Counted from the stretch's first letter, positions 1 to 11,600 are shown. The stretch: 64,000 nucleotides of DNA from Asparagopsis taxiformis (GCA_030407315.1 JALQPE010002041.1:186001-250000), one strand, 5' to 3'. Notes: generated by a model not told the origin, from the sequence alone. Numbers and translations are program-made.

Positions 1-227
1 ACCATGTCGACAGTGCGTCAATCGGTGCAATGCACCTATCTAGATGGCGAAAACCCATCTTTACAGGAAGATAAACATTTAACAGAGCGGGCAAGAACAA
101 AAGTGTGTACATTTTGGGTGTTTTGCTACAGAGCAACATCGAGTGAAAAATCCAAATCGGCTTCTCTAACATCTTGATACTAACAAAAACTTGTTGCTAG
201 ATAGAGATAACAAGCAATGCAATTGCT

Positions 228-1211
228 TCACCGATGCGGGTCCTCGATTTCCTCCATATCAAACAGAGTACGAAGTGCCTCAATGTGCGGACGAATCGCA
301 CGCAAAAAGTCCTTCATTCCGATCAAACTAATCTGATAGTCATCCTGCGTCGCTGTGCTATGATGCGATAAGTTGGCGATAAATTGAGCGCGTGGTGGTA
401 CAAGTTGCAACGCCTTCTCAAAGATGATCTTGGTCATAGGCGGGTGTCTGACAGCGAGGGTGGCGCGATACGCCTTGATGCAGGCCTCCTTGAGTTCGCA
501 ATTGGGGTCAATAGCGAGATGATCCACAAGCTGTTCCACAAACTGCAAAATTCGGTGTGCCCAAAGCAGCGATTCGATACCGGAGGGCGCCCAGAAGCGC
601 GGCGGCGACTTGAGTTCGGCACGCACGAGCTGGCGTGTATTCTCCACACGAAGACGCTTTGCCGAGTTGCGCAGTCCATTAGTCTTCCAGCGGAAATCCT
701 TGCGCACGATTTCGGTGATGACGGGCGACGCGAGCGCGTCAAAGATGTTGAGGAAGCCGCTGATAGCCTTGTTGAACTTTTCGATGCCGATGTCGCCCTT
801 TTGGAACGACCAGTTGCGCGCCTCCGTGTCCGCCACCGCCTGCAGGAAGGGCTCGTTGATGGCGGTGAACGGCGTCACGGCCGGCCGTTCGGCGTCCGCG
901 GGCGGCGCGGCGGCGGACGTGCTCGAGTTGGAGTCTGCGCTGGGCGGTGCGGCGGCCATGGTGGCGGGCGTGCTGGAGTCGGATGCGCGCGGTGGAACGC
1001 TCGGTCGGCCAAGATTGGCGATGGGGTGTGGGACGGATGGGAGCGGCGTGTTGTGACGGATATGCAATGTGTTGGGCGACTGAATAGTGCGGAATGTGAC
1101 GGTTTTGAGGGCGCCGAATTGCACTGTATCGCTGGAAACGCGCATTTGACGAGCACTCCGGACGCGCACAGTACTCGCTGTGCCGTGCATGATGAACGTG
1201 TTGAAAGACAT
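228..1211 (-). CDS. Glycolipid transfer protein (GLTP/ACD11 family), possibly organelle-targeted
   Basis: Predicted to move glycolipids or ceramide-type lipids between membranes. The GLTP fold occupies roughly residues 125-300 of 327. Visible family marks are the IFDALASPV helix followed by an Asp-containing recognition helix (KDFRWKTN), the SLLWAHRILQF helix holding the conserved Trp, and AYRATLAVRH with the conserved His, followed by a KALQLVPPRAQF segment. The first ATG gives about 120 residues before the domain: a start rich in Ser, Arg and Phe, then an Ala/Pro/Ser linker. An internal ATG at 959 would give a shorter protein with the whole domain. The extension may be a plastid or mitochondrial targeting sequence; this is inference. 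The Asn of the usual D-x3-N recognition motif is Lys here, with an Asn two residues later, so lipid specificity cannot be read off. The gene has no visible intron. Confidence 0.82.
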   Translation of the reverse strand: MSFNTFIMHGTASTVRVRSARQMRVSSDTVQFGALKTVTFRTIQSPNTLHIRHNTPLPSVPHPIANLGRPSVPPRASDSSTPATMAAAPPSADSNSSTSAAAPPADAERPAVTPFTAINEPFLQAVADTEARNWSFQKGDIGIEKFNKAISGFLNIFDALASPVITEIVRKDFRWKTNGLRNSAKRLRVENTRQLVRAELKSPPRFWAPSGIESLLWAHRILQFVEQLVDHLAIDPNCELKEACIKAYRATLAVRHPPMTKIIFEKALQLVPPRAQFIANLSHHSTATQDDYQISLIGMKDFLRAIRPHIEALRTLFDMEEIEDPHR

Positions 1212-2073
1212 AAAGTAATTTTGTGTCTCGTGGCAAATGGATGGGCATCAGACTTTTGCAACCGATTGATGCAACCAATCATGCTGGTTCATGTTGACAA
1301 ATCGGTAGCCTTCATTTCGCCGTTGTGCAAAAAATTAATGCTATTCATGTCTTGCACACATTGGATCCCAGATTCAATTTCATTACACTCCGATTTTTTC
1401 ATTCGAAAGAAAAGAAACAGCGAGACAACACCAGACGACCGGTGGAAGCATGTTAATTCGGCCAACATTTTGCACGTTCTCGTAGCGGATTACACCTCAA
1501 CTCTTTCATTACAGTGTAAGCATATTCTTCCTACGCTGTTTTCGACCGCATTGCTGGACTTTGTAACATTATTGATGGCTCGCCGTGACACATGCATCAA
1601 CCACGTTCTGTGACAACAATGGCCAGATTGATCGCTGTGAAAAAACACGTGTACACCATCCAATCATTTTCTTTTTCCCTTTTATTTTTTAGAAAAACAA
1701 ATCTCATTCGGGAATGGAGCAGACAGCGCACTTACCGCTTACACACACCCAAGCACAGCACGGCCCGAAAGGACACACGAAGCGATAAAATGATCATGCG
1801 GTTACTTACCGGGATACCAACTGGACCGCGAGTATCCAAAATCTATTTCTGGATAGACTATGCGAGATTATACCCGCAACACTACGGTGAGCACACGCTG
1901 CACATCATTCGACTCGTTCATTATTCCCATCATTTCTCACTAGCTTTGCAATTTCACTGCATTGCATCGCGCTCAAAGATATCCGTACTTTGGCACCATG
2001 AGTGATTCAACCATAACTTATACTTCTACCCTATGTCAATTATACAATAATCCACCAGCCCTGGAGTAATCGA
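1212..2073. other. Intergenic, no gene recognised
   Basis: Lies between the 5' end of the GLTP gene and the 3' end of the ORP gene. A 137-codon ATG ORF on + (1592-2005) has no recognisable domain and an irregular composition, so it is not called. The GLTP promoter should lie at its left end. Confidence 0.5.
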
Positions 2074-3816
2074 CTACCACACATTCAACGCTTTGGGAAT
2101 GAACGCTGTACGCTCAACATTGTTCTCAGCTCCAATCTTGCTCGATGAACTGCTTGCCATTGCACCTTCCTCATTTCCCAGTCTTTCTCTCTCCCCGAGC
2201 TCTTCGGTGTCTTTTGACGCACTTTCTAATTTGCCCTCCCCATCGTTCTCCTCCGCTTCATCATCGTCCAATTCTTCATCCCCTTGCGTTGTTTTTTCGA
2301 TCTCATCCGACCCACCGTTAGAATACTCGATTCCGTCTCTCCGATCTGCATTTTCCTCGTCTCCGTCCGTGTCCAACACCCCTTCTGCTCGCAATTTCCG
2401 ATCATTTCGTTGAATGTTCTCCAGCTTCTCCTTGAGAGTTTGCGCCTCCGCCAGACCATCCGCTTTTCTCAACTCGTCATCACATTCAATTGCCGACCTC
2501 AGCGCGTGTACATCCTCCCGAAATCTGCAATCGCTTTGAAGCACTGCATCCAAATCTTCTGCAATTACAGAGCCCTTTGGCGTCGTACGGATGTCCCAAT
2601 ACCGTTCGCCGTCTATATCAAAGTATCCCACAAAAGTACCGCGCGCATATGAAATAACCGTCCTGTTGGCGTATGCCGGCCTCGCTGCACGCTTATTATC
2701 ACGCTCTTGGATGGCAGATGTTACAGATAGCGCCACATCTGCTAGACGGCGCAATTCTATCGGTATGGTTCCGGATTCAGCGCATTGTGCGTTCACTGCA
2801 TCAGGATTACCGAAAAATGCGTGTTCGGCGCGGGCAAATGCCCCTGTAAATGCTAGTGGCGCCAAGCGCAGTGTGCATTCTGACTCTAGTTTGTAGAGGA
2901 CGCCGTCAAGGTAATCTGTTGGTACAGCAGTACGAAACGGTGACCATCTCTGCGGTTGCGGAGGATTGATAAGAATGTCAAACACAAGCGAATGCTGTTC
3001 ATAGAACAGCGAAAACGGCCCGAGAAACTCACATTTCTTCTCGGATGAAAGGCCCTTCAACAGCATCCGGGGCAGGTTGTAAACAATGCGGGAGCCGTCT
3101 TGAAACTCCACAACGTTCACGCCTGTACGCCGGGACGACAGACCGGGGTCGAGACCCCATTCAATACTGCCCGTTATGCCGCTGAAGCCTGCAAGAGTGT
3201 AGGAAGGGGTAGTTGGGCGAAGATAATAATGGGTCACAGGAGGGTGGTGCGAGGTCTGCTCGACGTAACACATCGTTCCATCTGAAAGTTTTGCTTGATA
3301 GGTGCTGCCTAGAATGGGATTGAACGGCTTTCCTAACGTGTTAATGCAGTGTAACCCAGAGACGACAAACGTCGCTACAAGTTTCAGCCGTTGAACAGGG
3401 TCGGTGGTCGCAGCGGCGGCGGTAAGATAGTGCGGCGCATAGGCCCAGTCATCCGTGATGCGTTCGAGTAGACTGCGCGGTTCATTGAAATGAACAGGCA
3501 TGGACAGCGACGTCACGTTGAGATTTCCAGATACTACTTGGTTACTGACGCGTTTGACCAAAAATTGTAGGGATTGCCTCAGTATATCGCCTTCATTCGG
3601 GTCGTTGAAGACAATTCCACCTGCGGCGGAGGCATTTTCAGCGCGATAGTCATCGCCTTCGTATTGCATGCTGAGTGCACCGAATGATGATGCTATTGGG
3701 GTCGCAGGAAGACTAGGAATGTTCAGGTTGCAAAGTGAAGAATCAGTAGCAGAATTATTAAGGGCATGTCGGTGAAAACATTGGAAGGTGAGCAAACTTT
3801 CGACGTGATCGATCAT
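2074..3816 (-). CDS. Oxysterol-binding protein-related protein (ORP/Osh type)
   Basis: Lipid-exchange protein of the OSBP family, expected to swap sterol or phosphatidylserine against PI4P at membrane contacts. The family signature EQTSHHPP is at residues 186-193, and LGKPFNPILG, part of the lid/tunnel region, is near 161. There is no PH domain and no ankyrin repeats, so it resembles short ORPs of the yeast Osh4-7 or plant type. The conserved core ends near residue 470. A very acidic tail of about 100 residues (Glu/Asp/Ser rich) follows, which is unusual. A possible FFAT near DDYRAEN does not meet the core consensus. The start is an ATG at 3816, facing the IF-2 gene across a 234 bp divergent spacer. 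Confidence 0.9.
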   Translation of the reverse strand: MIDHVESLLTFQCFHRHALNNSATDSSLCNLNIPSLPATPIASSFGALSMQYEGDDYRAENASAAGGIVFNDPNEGDILRQSLQFLVKRVSNQVVSGNLNVTSLSMPVHFNEPRSLLERITDDWAYAPHYLTAAAATTDPVQRLKLVATFVVSGLHCINTLGKPFNPILGSTYQAKLSDGTMCYVEQTSHHPPVTHYYLRPTTPSYTLAGFSGITGSIEWGLDPGLSSRRTGVNVVEFQDGSRIVYNLPRMLLKGLSSEKKCEFLGPFSLFYEQHSLVFDILINPPQPQRWSPFRTAVPTDYLDGVLYKLESECTLRLAPLAFTGAFARAEHAFFGNPDAVNAQCAESGTIPIELRRLADVALSVTSAIQERDNKRAARPAYANRTVISYARGTFVGYFDIDGERYWDIRTTPKGSVIAEDLDAVLQSDCRFREDVHALRSAIECDDELRKADGLAEAQTLKEKLENIQRNDRKLRAEGVLDTDGDEENADRRDGIEYSNGGSDEIEKTTQGDEELDDDEAEENDGEGKLESASKDTEELGERERLGNEEGAMASSSSSKIGAENNVERTAFIPKALNVW

Positions 3817-4050
3817 TGCACGACGTATATTATTGAGATGACAATTCCCCTTACGGTACTCTGTTAAGGCCCCTGTGCTGATGAATAATGCGAAGCACTT
3901 AATACGCGTGCCTTTTTGAAGTATTAAAAGATCACATGCAGAAATTCTTCATTGTCACTGAACACGGACATCGGCCGCACAGTCGTTTTCTCCGAGGTCC
4001 TACTCTTGTTCGACGGGAACGTGCCGCCTAATCACTCCTCTAGATGACTC

Positions 4051-6165
4051 ATGAATTCCGCATTGAATCGTTTTCAGCGAATCGTGCGTGCTTCATTGCA
4101 GTCCTCCTCAGTTGCCAATTCGAATTCTATTTCTCTTCGCACACTTGCATCAGCAAGGCCATTGCCCTTCAATGAGCAGCCCAAAATCCGCCGGCAACCC
4201 TCGCGTCCTCGACGGACACGGCGAAATAAGCGAATACCATCTCGTCCACCGCGAGAGTTGGTGCTCCCAGAAACTGGTCTGACAGCAAGTCAACTCGCAG
4301 CCCTTGCAGATGTGACCGATGAATCTGTCGTTTCGTGCGCTGGTACACTTGATGATTCGATATCAAATGCATCATCTGTACTATCACCAGCTCTAGTCGA
4401 GCTAATAACAGAGGAACTCAAACTCAACCTGCGTTTCCGTCCACAAGCTGAGAAACTCCTTCCCACGCTCACTTCCTCTGGTGTGCCCCGAATGCCCGTT
4501 GTGACAGTCATGGGTCATGTGGATCACGGGAAAACTTCACTACTGGATTCATTGCGAAATTCTGATGTAGCTGCTCATGAAGTGGGAGGAATTACACAAA
4601 GCGTTGCAGCATTCCGCGTTGCTTTATCGGAGCCTGGTGAAATTGATACTCGTTTCGCCACCTTCATCGACACACCAGGGCATGCAGCATTTAAAGCGAT
4701 GCGTGCCAACGGAACCGTTGCAACCGATCTTGTCATTCTAGTCGTGGCAGCCGATGATGGTGTGATGCCACAGACAGTTGAAGCAGGTCTTTTAGCACGT
4801 GAGGCTAACGTACCGGTGATCGTTGCGATCAACAAATGTGATACTCCTGGTGCCAATCCTGATCGTGTACGATATCAGCTACTGGAGCAGCTCGAGCTGA
4901 ATACCGAACAACTAGGAGGAGAAGTGCAATGTGTGGATATTTCTGCTCGTACGGGTCAGAACTTGCCGGCACTATTGGAAGCAGTTTCCTTGCAGGCAGA
5001 GATGTTAGATCTGCGCACAGAACCTTCCAGCGCTGCTGCAGGTATATGTCTCGAATGTCGTATGGATCGTGCTCTTGGATCTGTTGCAACTGTCGTAATA
5101 CGTGTTGGCACGCTGCGAGTTGGAGATTATTTGGTTTTCCAATCTAATGCTCTGCACGGAGAACTGTATGGCCGTGTGAGAAAACTTATTGGTAGTAGTG
5201 GTGAGGCTGTAACGGAGGCAGGACCAGGAGTTGCAGTGGGTGTAGTTGGATTGAAAACCACTGCACCGCCGGGGGCAGAGATGTGTGTCGTGAAAAATGA
5301 GAAGGAGGCCAAGGCAATTTCACAGCGTATCATTGCACGGAACGCAGCGGCTGGGAGTGCCATTGCGCTTGGAAATATGATTTGTGCAGAGCGCATCACG
5401 AAAATGAAACCTAATGCCAATGATGAATCTCGTTCAGACGATGTGCATTCTGAAAGCGAGGAAGAGGTGGAGGACATCGCAGAGGAGGACGAATTTGTAC
5501 ATTCGGTAGTTGTCTTGGTGAAAGGTGATGTGAAGGGAAGTGCTGATGCTGTGGCACATTGTGTACAGGGGTTGGGAACCAAGCAATTCCCCATCCGAAT
5601 TCTGGAGGCCGGTGTGGGGGAAGTGACGGATCTGGATGTAAAGATCGCTTCGGCAAAAAACAAAGTGAAAGGGAACAAGGATGAGGCATTGATAGTGGCG
5701 TTCAATGTTCGAGTGAAGGAATCTGCAAAGAAAGCAGCACAACGGATGGGACTAGATATTCTTAATCACTCGCTGATTTACAATCTAGAAGAAGAGCTGC
5801 AAGAAAGACTTGAGGAAAACGCAAGAAGGCAAAAGGGAGTAACGGAAATACTGGGTAGAGCGTCTGTTGTGCGGGTTTTCGAGGATGGTCTAATAGCTGG
5901 TTGCTCTGTGGAGAATGGGACGTTATCCAAGGAAGATACAGCTAACGTCATGCGCTTACCAGCTTCAGCCACGGGTTCTAGCGTCAGGGAAGTTGCGTTC
6001 ACTGGAACAGTCGAAAGTATCAAACATTTTGCGAAGGATGTGCGTTCCGTTAACAAGGGGTCGGAATGTGGTATCACTATCGCAGGATGGTCAGACTTTA
6101 AACCAGGGGATACCGTAGAGAGCTTTATTGTTAGAAAGGCTGGAAATGGGATAAGTAAGAAGTGA
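4051..6165 (+). CDS. MTIF2: Translation initiation factor IF-2, mitochondrial
   Basis: GTPase that brings initiator tRNA to the small ribosomal subunit. The G domain carries GHVDHGKT (G1, residues 155-162), a G2-region [16 protein letters not shown] (G3) and NKCD (G4). Domains II, III and C2 follow; the C-terminal tRNA-binding part contains [16 protein letters not shown]. The N-terminal ~70 residues are rich in Ser and Arg and poor in acidic residues, as in a mitochondrial presequence. Red algal plastids usually encode their own infB, which supports a mitochondrial destination (inference). An acidic stretch near residues 450-480 ([19 protein letters not shown]) sits between domains II and III and looks like a lineage insertion. 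The stop codon lies 28 bp from the stop of the convergent F-box gene. Confidence 0.94.
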   Translation: MNSALNRFQRIVRASLQSSSVANSNSISLRTLASARPLPFNEQPKIRRQPSRPRRTRRNKRIPSRPPRELVLPETGLTASQLAALADVTDESVVSCAGTLDDSISNASSVLSPALVELITEELKLNLRFRPQAEKLLPTLTSSGVPRMPVVTVMGHVDHGKTSLLDSLRNSDVAAHEVGGITQSVAAFRVALSEPGEIDTRFATFIDTPGHAAFKAMRANGTVATDLVILVVAADDGVMPQTVEAGLLAREANVPVIVAINKCDTPGANPDRVRYQLLEQLELNTEQLGGEVQCVDISARTGQNLPALLEAVSLQAEMLDLRTEPSSAAAGICLECRMDRALGSVATVVIRVGTLRVGDYLVFQSNALHGELYGRVRKLIGSSGEAVTEAGPGVAVGVVGLKTTAPPGAEMCVVKNEKEAKAISQRIIARNAAAGSAIALGNMICAERITKMKPNANDESRSDDVHSESEEEVEDIAEEDEFVHSVVVLVKGDVKGSADAVAHCVQGLGTKQFPIRILEAGVGEVTDLDVKIASAKNKVKGNKDEALIVAFNVRVKESAKKAAQRMGLDILNHSLIYNLEEELQERLEENARRQKGVTEILGRASVVRVFEDGLIAGCSVENGTLSKEDTANVMRLPASATGSSVREVAFTGTVESIKHFAKDVRSVNKGSECGITIAGWSDFKPGDTVESFIVRKAGNGISKK

Positions 6166-6193
6166 ATGAGAAAGTCAGAATATGTCATCGTCA

Positions 6194-7738
6194 CTATCGC
6201 AGTCGGTTCGAGCGTATTGTTTTCCCCGTGGCGATTTCTACATTTGAGTCGGCAAATGCCACTACGACCTGCCCTACAGTGCTACAGACAGCTGCGACTA
6301 CATCCCCACAAACTGAAATGGACGAAACCGCTGATGGTAGCACAACTTCGCTTCCAACCTTTTCCTTGTCTATATCCCATATTTGCATGACAGGCCTTGC
6401 AGCAATAGAAGTCCTACCGGCTACACGAGACCCAAGCCCCCCGAACACATCGCTTGTGGCTGTGACAATAACTTTGTCATCAGTCGACAGCGCCAGAACA
6501 GATCGTCTGGCACCTTCGAGTTGTCTCCCTGGCAGCGCGCCTTTTTCCAGTGAAACAACAAGCACACGATTGGAAGTTGCAACAGCAGCAGATTTTCCAT
6601 CCGCTAGAAGTGCCATCTTTCCCAAGCCGACATGGGCACAGGCTGCACCAAACTCTGCTTCCTCGGTTGCGGTGCGTGGTGCGCGTGGAAAGCGACTATG
6701 CACATCGATGAAACGGACAAATCTACCAGATCGTGCATTGAGAAGGCGGATTGAGTCCTTACCGTTCCAAATGGCGAATGTGTCTCTCCAACGTGTCGTC
6801 GTCAAGCCAGATACAGATGTAATCTCCTCCCAACCAACGGAGGTTTGTTCAAAGCGATGTAGTGCGCGACCGTCACGTAGCTGCCAGACTGTCATGGAGA
6901 CTGGAGCGAAGAAATTGCACGCAACAAGCAAAGCGTGATCTGCGACCAGCATATCGGCCGATTCACGCATGGAGAGCATGTAAATGCAGCCGCGATTCTT
7001 GAGATCGACGACGCGGACATGTCCGTTACAGAAACCTGCAATTGCATATTGGGCGTCTGTGGAAACTGTCAAGTTGACTACTGAGGAGTCGTCTGGGAAG
7101 ACGTCTAGGACGCGCCAGACGAGGGGGCGACGACATGGAGTTTGGAGATTGGGATCGATGGAAATTAGGGTTGTGTAGGTAGCAGCTATGACGATGCCAC
7201 GGGAGGTAACTGGATAAGAGAAGACATGGACGGGTCGCAACTGGGGGGCGTCATCGTAAAAGAAGAATGGTGATCTGTTTTTGCGAGGCCGATGAAGTAG
7301 ACCTAGGCCGTTATCGAAGCCAATAAGGACGCTGGATGCGAATGAACGGACTGCTCGTGCACGACCGAGTGTTTCAAGAACATCGATACGCTCCGGACGT
7401 TGAGTTAGAGCATCGGCTGGATGAGGATCGCCTGTTGAGGTATAACGGGACGGGATGTAAATGAGGGATGGGTTAGTGAGACGGAGAAGATGGTAGGATG
7501 CTGCGACTTGTTGCTGCCAAGTCGCGGATTTTGCCCAAAGTTGCAAGCAATGTGATGAGATTTTTGCTTGACGATCCCAGAGAATGCGCCAAATTACGGA
7601 GGAGGAGGGGTTTGTTAATTCTCGGTGCCAGACGCGGGCAACGAGAGAAGCGGTGCAGAGTTGGTGAGGGGTTGTTAAATGGCGGAAGACGCATGCCCAA
7701 AGTTCTGGTGGGAGGGATAGAGAAGTGGGAGAGGTCAT
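6194..7738 (-). CDS. F-box and WD40-repeat protein
   Basis: Predicted substrate receptor of an SCF ubiquitin ligase. An F-box starts almost at the N-terminus (LPPELWACVFRHL, ending near VIWRILWDRQ, residues 8-55) and would bind SKP1. It is followed by degenerate WD40 repeats across most of the remaining 460 residues, for example CNGHVRVVDLKN, TMTVWQLRDG and PVMQIWDIDKEK. The 6-nt-upstream frame extension starts with TTG, so the first ATG at 7738 is used (514 aa). The substrate is not predictable. The gene converges with IF-2 with only 28 bp between stop codons, so the two transcripts must overlap or end within each other's coding sequence. Confidence 0.85.
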   Translation of the reverse strand: MTSPTSLSLPPELWACVFRHLTTPHQLCTASLVARVWHRELTNPSSSVIWRILWDRQAKISSHCLQLWAKSATWQQQVAASYHLLRLTNPSLIYIPSRYTSTGDPHPADALTQRPERIDVLETLGRARAVRSFASSVLIGFDNGLGLLHRPRKNRSPFFFYDDAPQLRPVHVFSYPVTSRGIVIAATYTTLISIDPNLQTPCRRPLVWRVLDVFPDDSSVVNLTVSTDAQYAIAGFCNGHVRVVDLKNRGCIYMLSMRESADMLVADHALLVACNFFAPVSMTVWQLRDGRALHRFEQTSVGWEEITSVSGLTTTRWRDTFAIWNGKDSIRLLNARSGRFVRFIDVHSRFPRAPRTATEEAEFGAACAHVGLGKMALLADGKSAAVATSNRVLVVSLEKGALPGRQLEGARRSVLALSTDDKVIVTATSDVFGGLGSRVAGRTSIAARPVMQIWDIDKEKVGSEVVLPSAVSSISVCGDVVAAVCSTVGQVVVAFADSNVEIATGKTIRSNRLR

Positions 7739-7913
7739 GGCGCGATAGCAAGGCAAAAGGTGGCACGGATTGCGAGTTGGTCATGTGATGTATAAGAAAA
7801 AAGTAATTAAATTTGAAATACTACAGGCAGAAATTATAGTACAAATGAGGGCCGGTGGCAGATTAGCATGACGAGAGCGCTGGTTCTAGCAGCAGCAAAT
7901 ACAGAGAGCAATG

Positions 7914-8183
7914 TCACTCGGGGACAATCCATACGTCGCGAAACTCGCGGGTTGCGCGGGCGACACGTTCCATACTTGTTTTAGAGCGGCGGAGTTGGGC
8001 CGGCGGGACGGGCGACACGGGCGCAGATACGCTGCGCGGCGACGCCGACGGAGACAGAACGGGGTTGAGAGAGAGCAGTGGGGTACGAAGGAGGGATGAG
8101 GACGAGCGGGAGGGCGACGATGCAGATGGTGAATGGGGCATTTCGGCAGAGGATTGATTGAGAGCGGTTTGTTGGTGCGACAT
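7914..8183 (-). CDS. Small Ser/Pro-rich hypothetical protein
   Basis: An 89-codon ORF (75 if the ATG at 8141 is used) of low complexity: Ser/Pro/Arg-rich first two thirds, then a charged C-terminus ending EFRDVWIVPE. No domain is recognised. The main support is a canonical TATA box on the same strand at 8202-8208. From it a transcript would start near 8170-8175, which favours the 8141 ATG (protein starting MPHSPSAS). Several SP dipeptides could be proline-directed kinase sites. It could also be a non-coding transcript. Confidence 0.4.
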   Translation of the reverse strand: MSHQQTALNQSSAEMPHSPSASSPSRSSSSLLRTPLLSLNPVLSPSASPRSVSAPVSPVPPAQLRRSKTSMERVARATREFRDVWIVPE

Positions 8184-8201
8184 AATGGCGTTGCGATGCG
8201 A

Positions 8202-8208
8202 TTTTATA
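8202..8208 (-). promoter_or_regulatory. TATA box for the small Ser/Pro-rich gene
   Basis: Reads CTATAAAAT on the minus strand, a near-perfect TATA element, 61-67 nt upstream of the ATG at 8141 and 19-25 nt upstream of the ATG at 8183. Confidence 0.5.
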
Positions 8209-8651
8209 GTGTGCTGGACGAGACGAAGGATGTTGTTGTGTCGGGAAAGACGGATGCATGTGAGCTTTAAATGACGATTGGTGTTCGGTTTCAAATATCA
8301 TGCGCGCTTGGGTGGCTTTACATGTGGACCACTAGAAGCGCGCAATGGTTGGTCGCGTGTACAATATCTCCCAAATGTGCAATTGCTGTATCTCGCGTCT
8401 TCTGCGCCGTGGACCGCGCCAGTGCGGTTATGTCATGGGCATGACATTTGGCGCCGTTTCAGTGGAGGTGTCCACGAAATTTGTTCACGTCAGATCCATT
8501 GTGTGTAATACACTTGTCCGTTTAGATTCTCACATGTGTGCCACTCAATCTCAACCTCAAAAAAAATTATACCTTTGTGCTCACCCATTCCCCCATCGAC
8601 GCACCCCGTCCTGCCGCCAGCCACACCTTCGTGCAGTTGACCGCTTGCAAC

Positions 8652-11600
8652 ATGCCGCTACCCCACCTCGTCATCCATTACAATCGCTCAGATAGCGATT
8701 ACAATTTCTGCCATCTCATTCTATCTCCCTCCGCACAATCTTTCCAACAGTGCCACCCCCAATCTCGCACTTCATTCGGCGCCGTTTTCCGCCTCCCACT
8801 CACCGCTTATCCCAAATCTATTCACTTCATCGATCCATCCAATCCCACATACGATTTCCCACGACCTCTTCCAGATCGATCGCTTTTCTCCCCAGCTTCC
8901 GATTCAAACTTCCATATCTTTGTCTCCCATCGCGATCCACACATTCTTCCATCACCTCACCCCCATCTCTCTCCCGTACTGCTCCCCCCTCTCCCAAACC
9001 GCCCATTTCTTGTCGCCTTTCTCCCACACCCTCTCCAAGTCTTTCCAGCTTCCCGTCCATATGCAACCCCACAATCATCCGACCTCTTCTTTGTGGACAC
9101 TTACTCCAATCCGACTCCTTCCCTAACTATCACCGATGATATCATACCTCCGCCCTCTACCTCTTACCCGATTCTTCAATCCTCTCCCGCTCAATTTCTT
9201 CCCTCAGATCCTCCATCCCTTCAAAAATCCGATACTGACATCCTCCAACTAATCATATCTCAAACATCTCGGGCACCGAGATTATCCCGTCTGATTCCCA
9301 CACTCAATCTACCACCATTATCCCCCTCAGCAGCCCCTGTAATCCCCACCAATACTCACCTGCGTATCTATCACACCCGTTTGCGGAATGATATCAAAAA
9401 TTGGACAATCCTCCTTCTTTCTCCAACTGGTACCCCATTTCCAGAGACACCTGTTCTTTCCACGGACCTCTATAAGCAGTCCGCAATTTTCACTGTAGAT
9501 CTCTCCAAACTTCCACCCTCCGTCCAAGATGACGGTTTCCTCATAACCGCTGTGCCTCTCAAGGCTGGCAAAGCCTACAAACCTTTGAAGTGGACGCGTA
9601 AATCTGGCTTGCATGTCGTGCTTGCTCAATCTTTCCCGATGTTGCAAACCCCTTCCCAGGCAGATGTGATGTTATACTACCATCGTTTCGATGATTTCAA
9701 TGACTGGCATGATTGGCAACTCCACGTGTGGTCCGAAGACTATGAGCAATATCCCGCCATGTCCACTATTGTGCATCCTCAAGCCCCCCATAGGTCTGGT
9801 GTAATTTCTTTTGATCTTACTTCAGTTTTGTTTCCATTCGGAGCAAAAGTATACGCAGAACCCGAGAAGACAATTCTGCGACCTGAGGAAACCATCATAA
9901 ATGAATTTGGTGAAAGTGTTACCAATCCAGCATATCGGGAGTCCTACGCGCGAGATGTCAAACGCTCTTGGGTTTATGGATCGATCTCAGAGCTGCATTT
10001 CATCCAAGGAGATACTACACCACATCATGTGGCCCTCGGAAGAAAACAGTTGCTTGCGAAGAAACGATTTCGCATCAGGTATCGTCGTCATTTGCCAAAC
10101 GATTATTCGAAATGGGACCTTTGGACGTGGGATGAGCATGGTCCCACCAATAGCAAACTTGCAATTGCACCGGAACAGGGTGAAGCTAGAGCATATGTGG
10201 ACTTTATCATAGATAGATCCCTGTATGGCTCTGGCTCTCGTATTGGCTTCATACCGCGGAAGGGTGGGAAGCTTTGGACAGCACAAGACGGCCCTGCTCG
10301 CGTTTGGTCTGCTGAACTGCTTGAAAATGCAGATTCCCAACTACAACCATCTGCAGACCCTGTCACACATGCGATTGCAAATATTGAGCAATTGCCGACT
10401 TTTATTATCACAGAAAGCTCTGACATTGTACTACGTCGCCTGGAAGAGGTTAAAAGTATGCTTACGGCACAGGTGGAGACAGAGAACACAATACATATTC
10501 GATCACCAGTTCCGATTAGTTGGATTTCGCCACCGCGTCGTGGCCGACTGGCAGTCTCTGCAACAAGTATTCGTCTAACTGGACAAAATGCGCAGTCTTT
10601 GGTTAACTCATGTGACGATGTACGTCGCATATCCGGGCAGGACATTCACTTTCGTAAAATGCGGGAAGTATCTCATATTGAAACACAACTCGTGTTTCGG
10701 GGAGCACCATTCCACGAAGACTTCTTGATCGAGAACGTCGTTGTTGCAGTACCGGGCTTCAATATTGTACCCTTGACTTGGCATATCGAACGTGATTGGG
10801 ATAAGTACTTGTATAAGGGCCCTTTAGGGTGGGAGTATACGAAGAAGGGTTGCAGTTTCCGTTGCTTTTCTCCAACAGCGGATAACGTTTCCGTTGTTTT
10901 GTACGAATCGCACGAGGGCGATAAAGGAAGAACTGTTGTTCCTATGCGTCGCATTCCAGAGGGGTGCTGGAAGGCTTTTATTCACGGTGACTTGAGGGGA
11001 AAGTATTACAAGCTGCTTGCGGAGGGAGAAAACAAACAATTGTTCCCGGGTGTAGAGATTATCGACCCGTACTCAAGATGCAATAGCAGTCACGCTGGGC
11101 GAGGCTACATTTTTGGGAATGAGACAACGCCAATATGCCCCCGTCCAAACATTCCTCCTTCTGAAACGATTGTGTATGAATTGCACATCCGTGATGCCAC
11201 AATAGAAGAGCAGTCTGGCGTTTCTAAGCGCGGGAAGTTTCTGGGATTAACGGAAAGAAACGCGAGAATGAAATACAGGAAAGAGGATATAGCTGCACCA
11301 CCATTGACTCACTGGACACAGGAAGAATTCCCCGGGCTTCCAGAGAGATCCGAAGTTTTGGAACTGTACTCGACAGGTCTCGACCATATTGTCCAAATGG
11401 GGGTAAATGCGATTCAAATTATGCCTATCCAGGATTTTGATAACGATGAAAGCGATGAGACTTCGTACAAATGGGGATACATGCCAGTGCATTTCAATTC
11501 TCCAGATGGTTGGTATGCGACGCGGACAACATGCGAAACTCGAATTACTGAGTTTAAAAAGCTTGTCGATGCTAGTCATTCAGCAGGTCTGAAAGTGATC

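Noticed and set aside
384..1613. 409-codon + ORF opposite GLTP
   Set aside because: Shadow of the GLTP gene: no domain, GTG/low-quality start, composition mirrors the antisense of a conserved protein.
8538..8651. Longer pullulanase N-terminus
   Set aside because: The extension opens with GTG; the first ATG is at 8652, where a PUD module begins at once.
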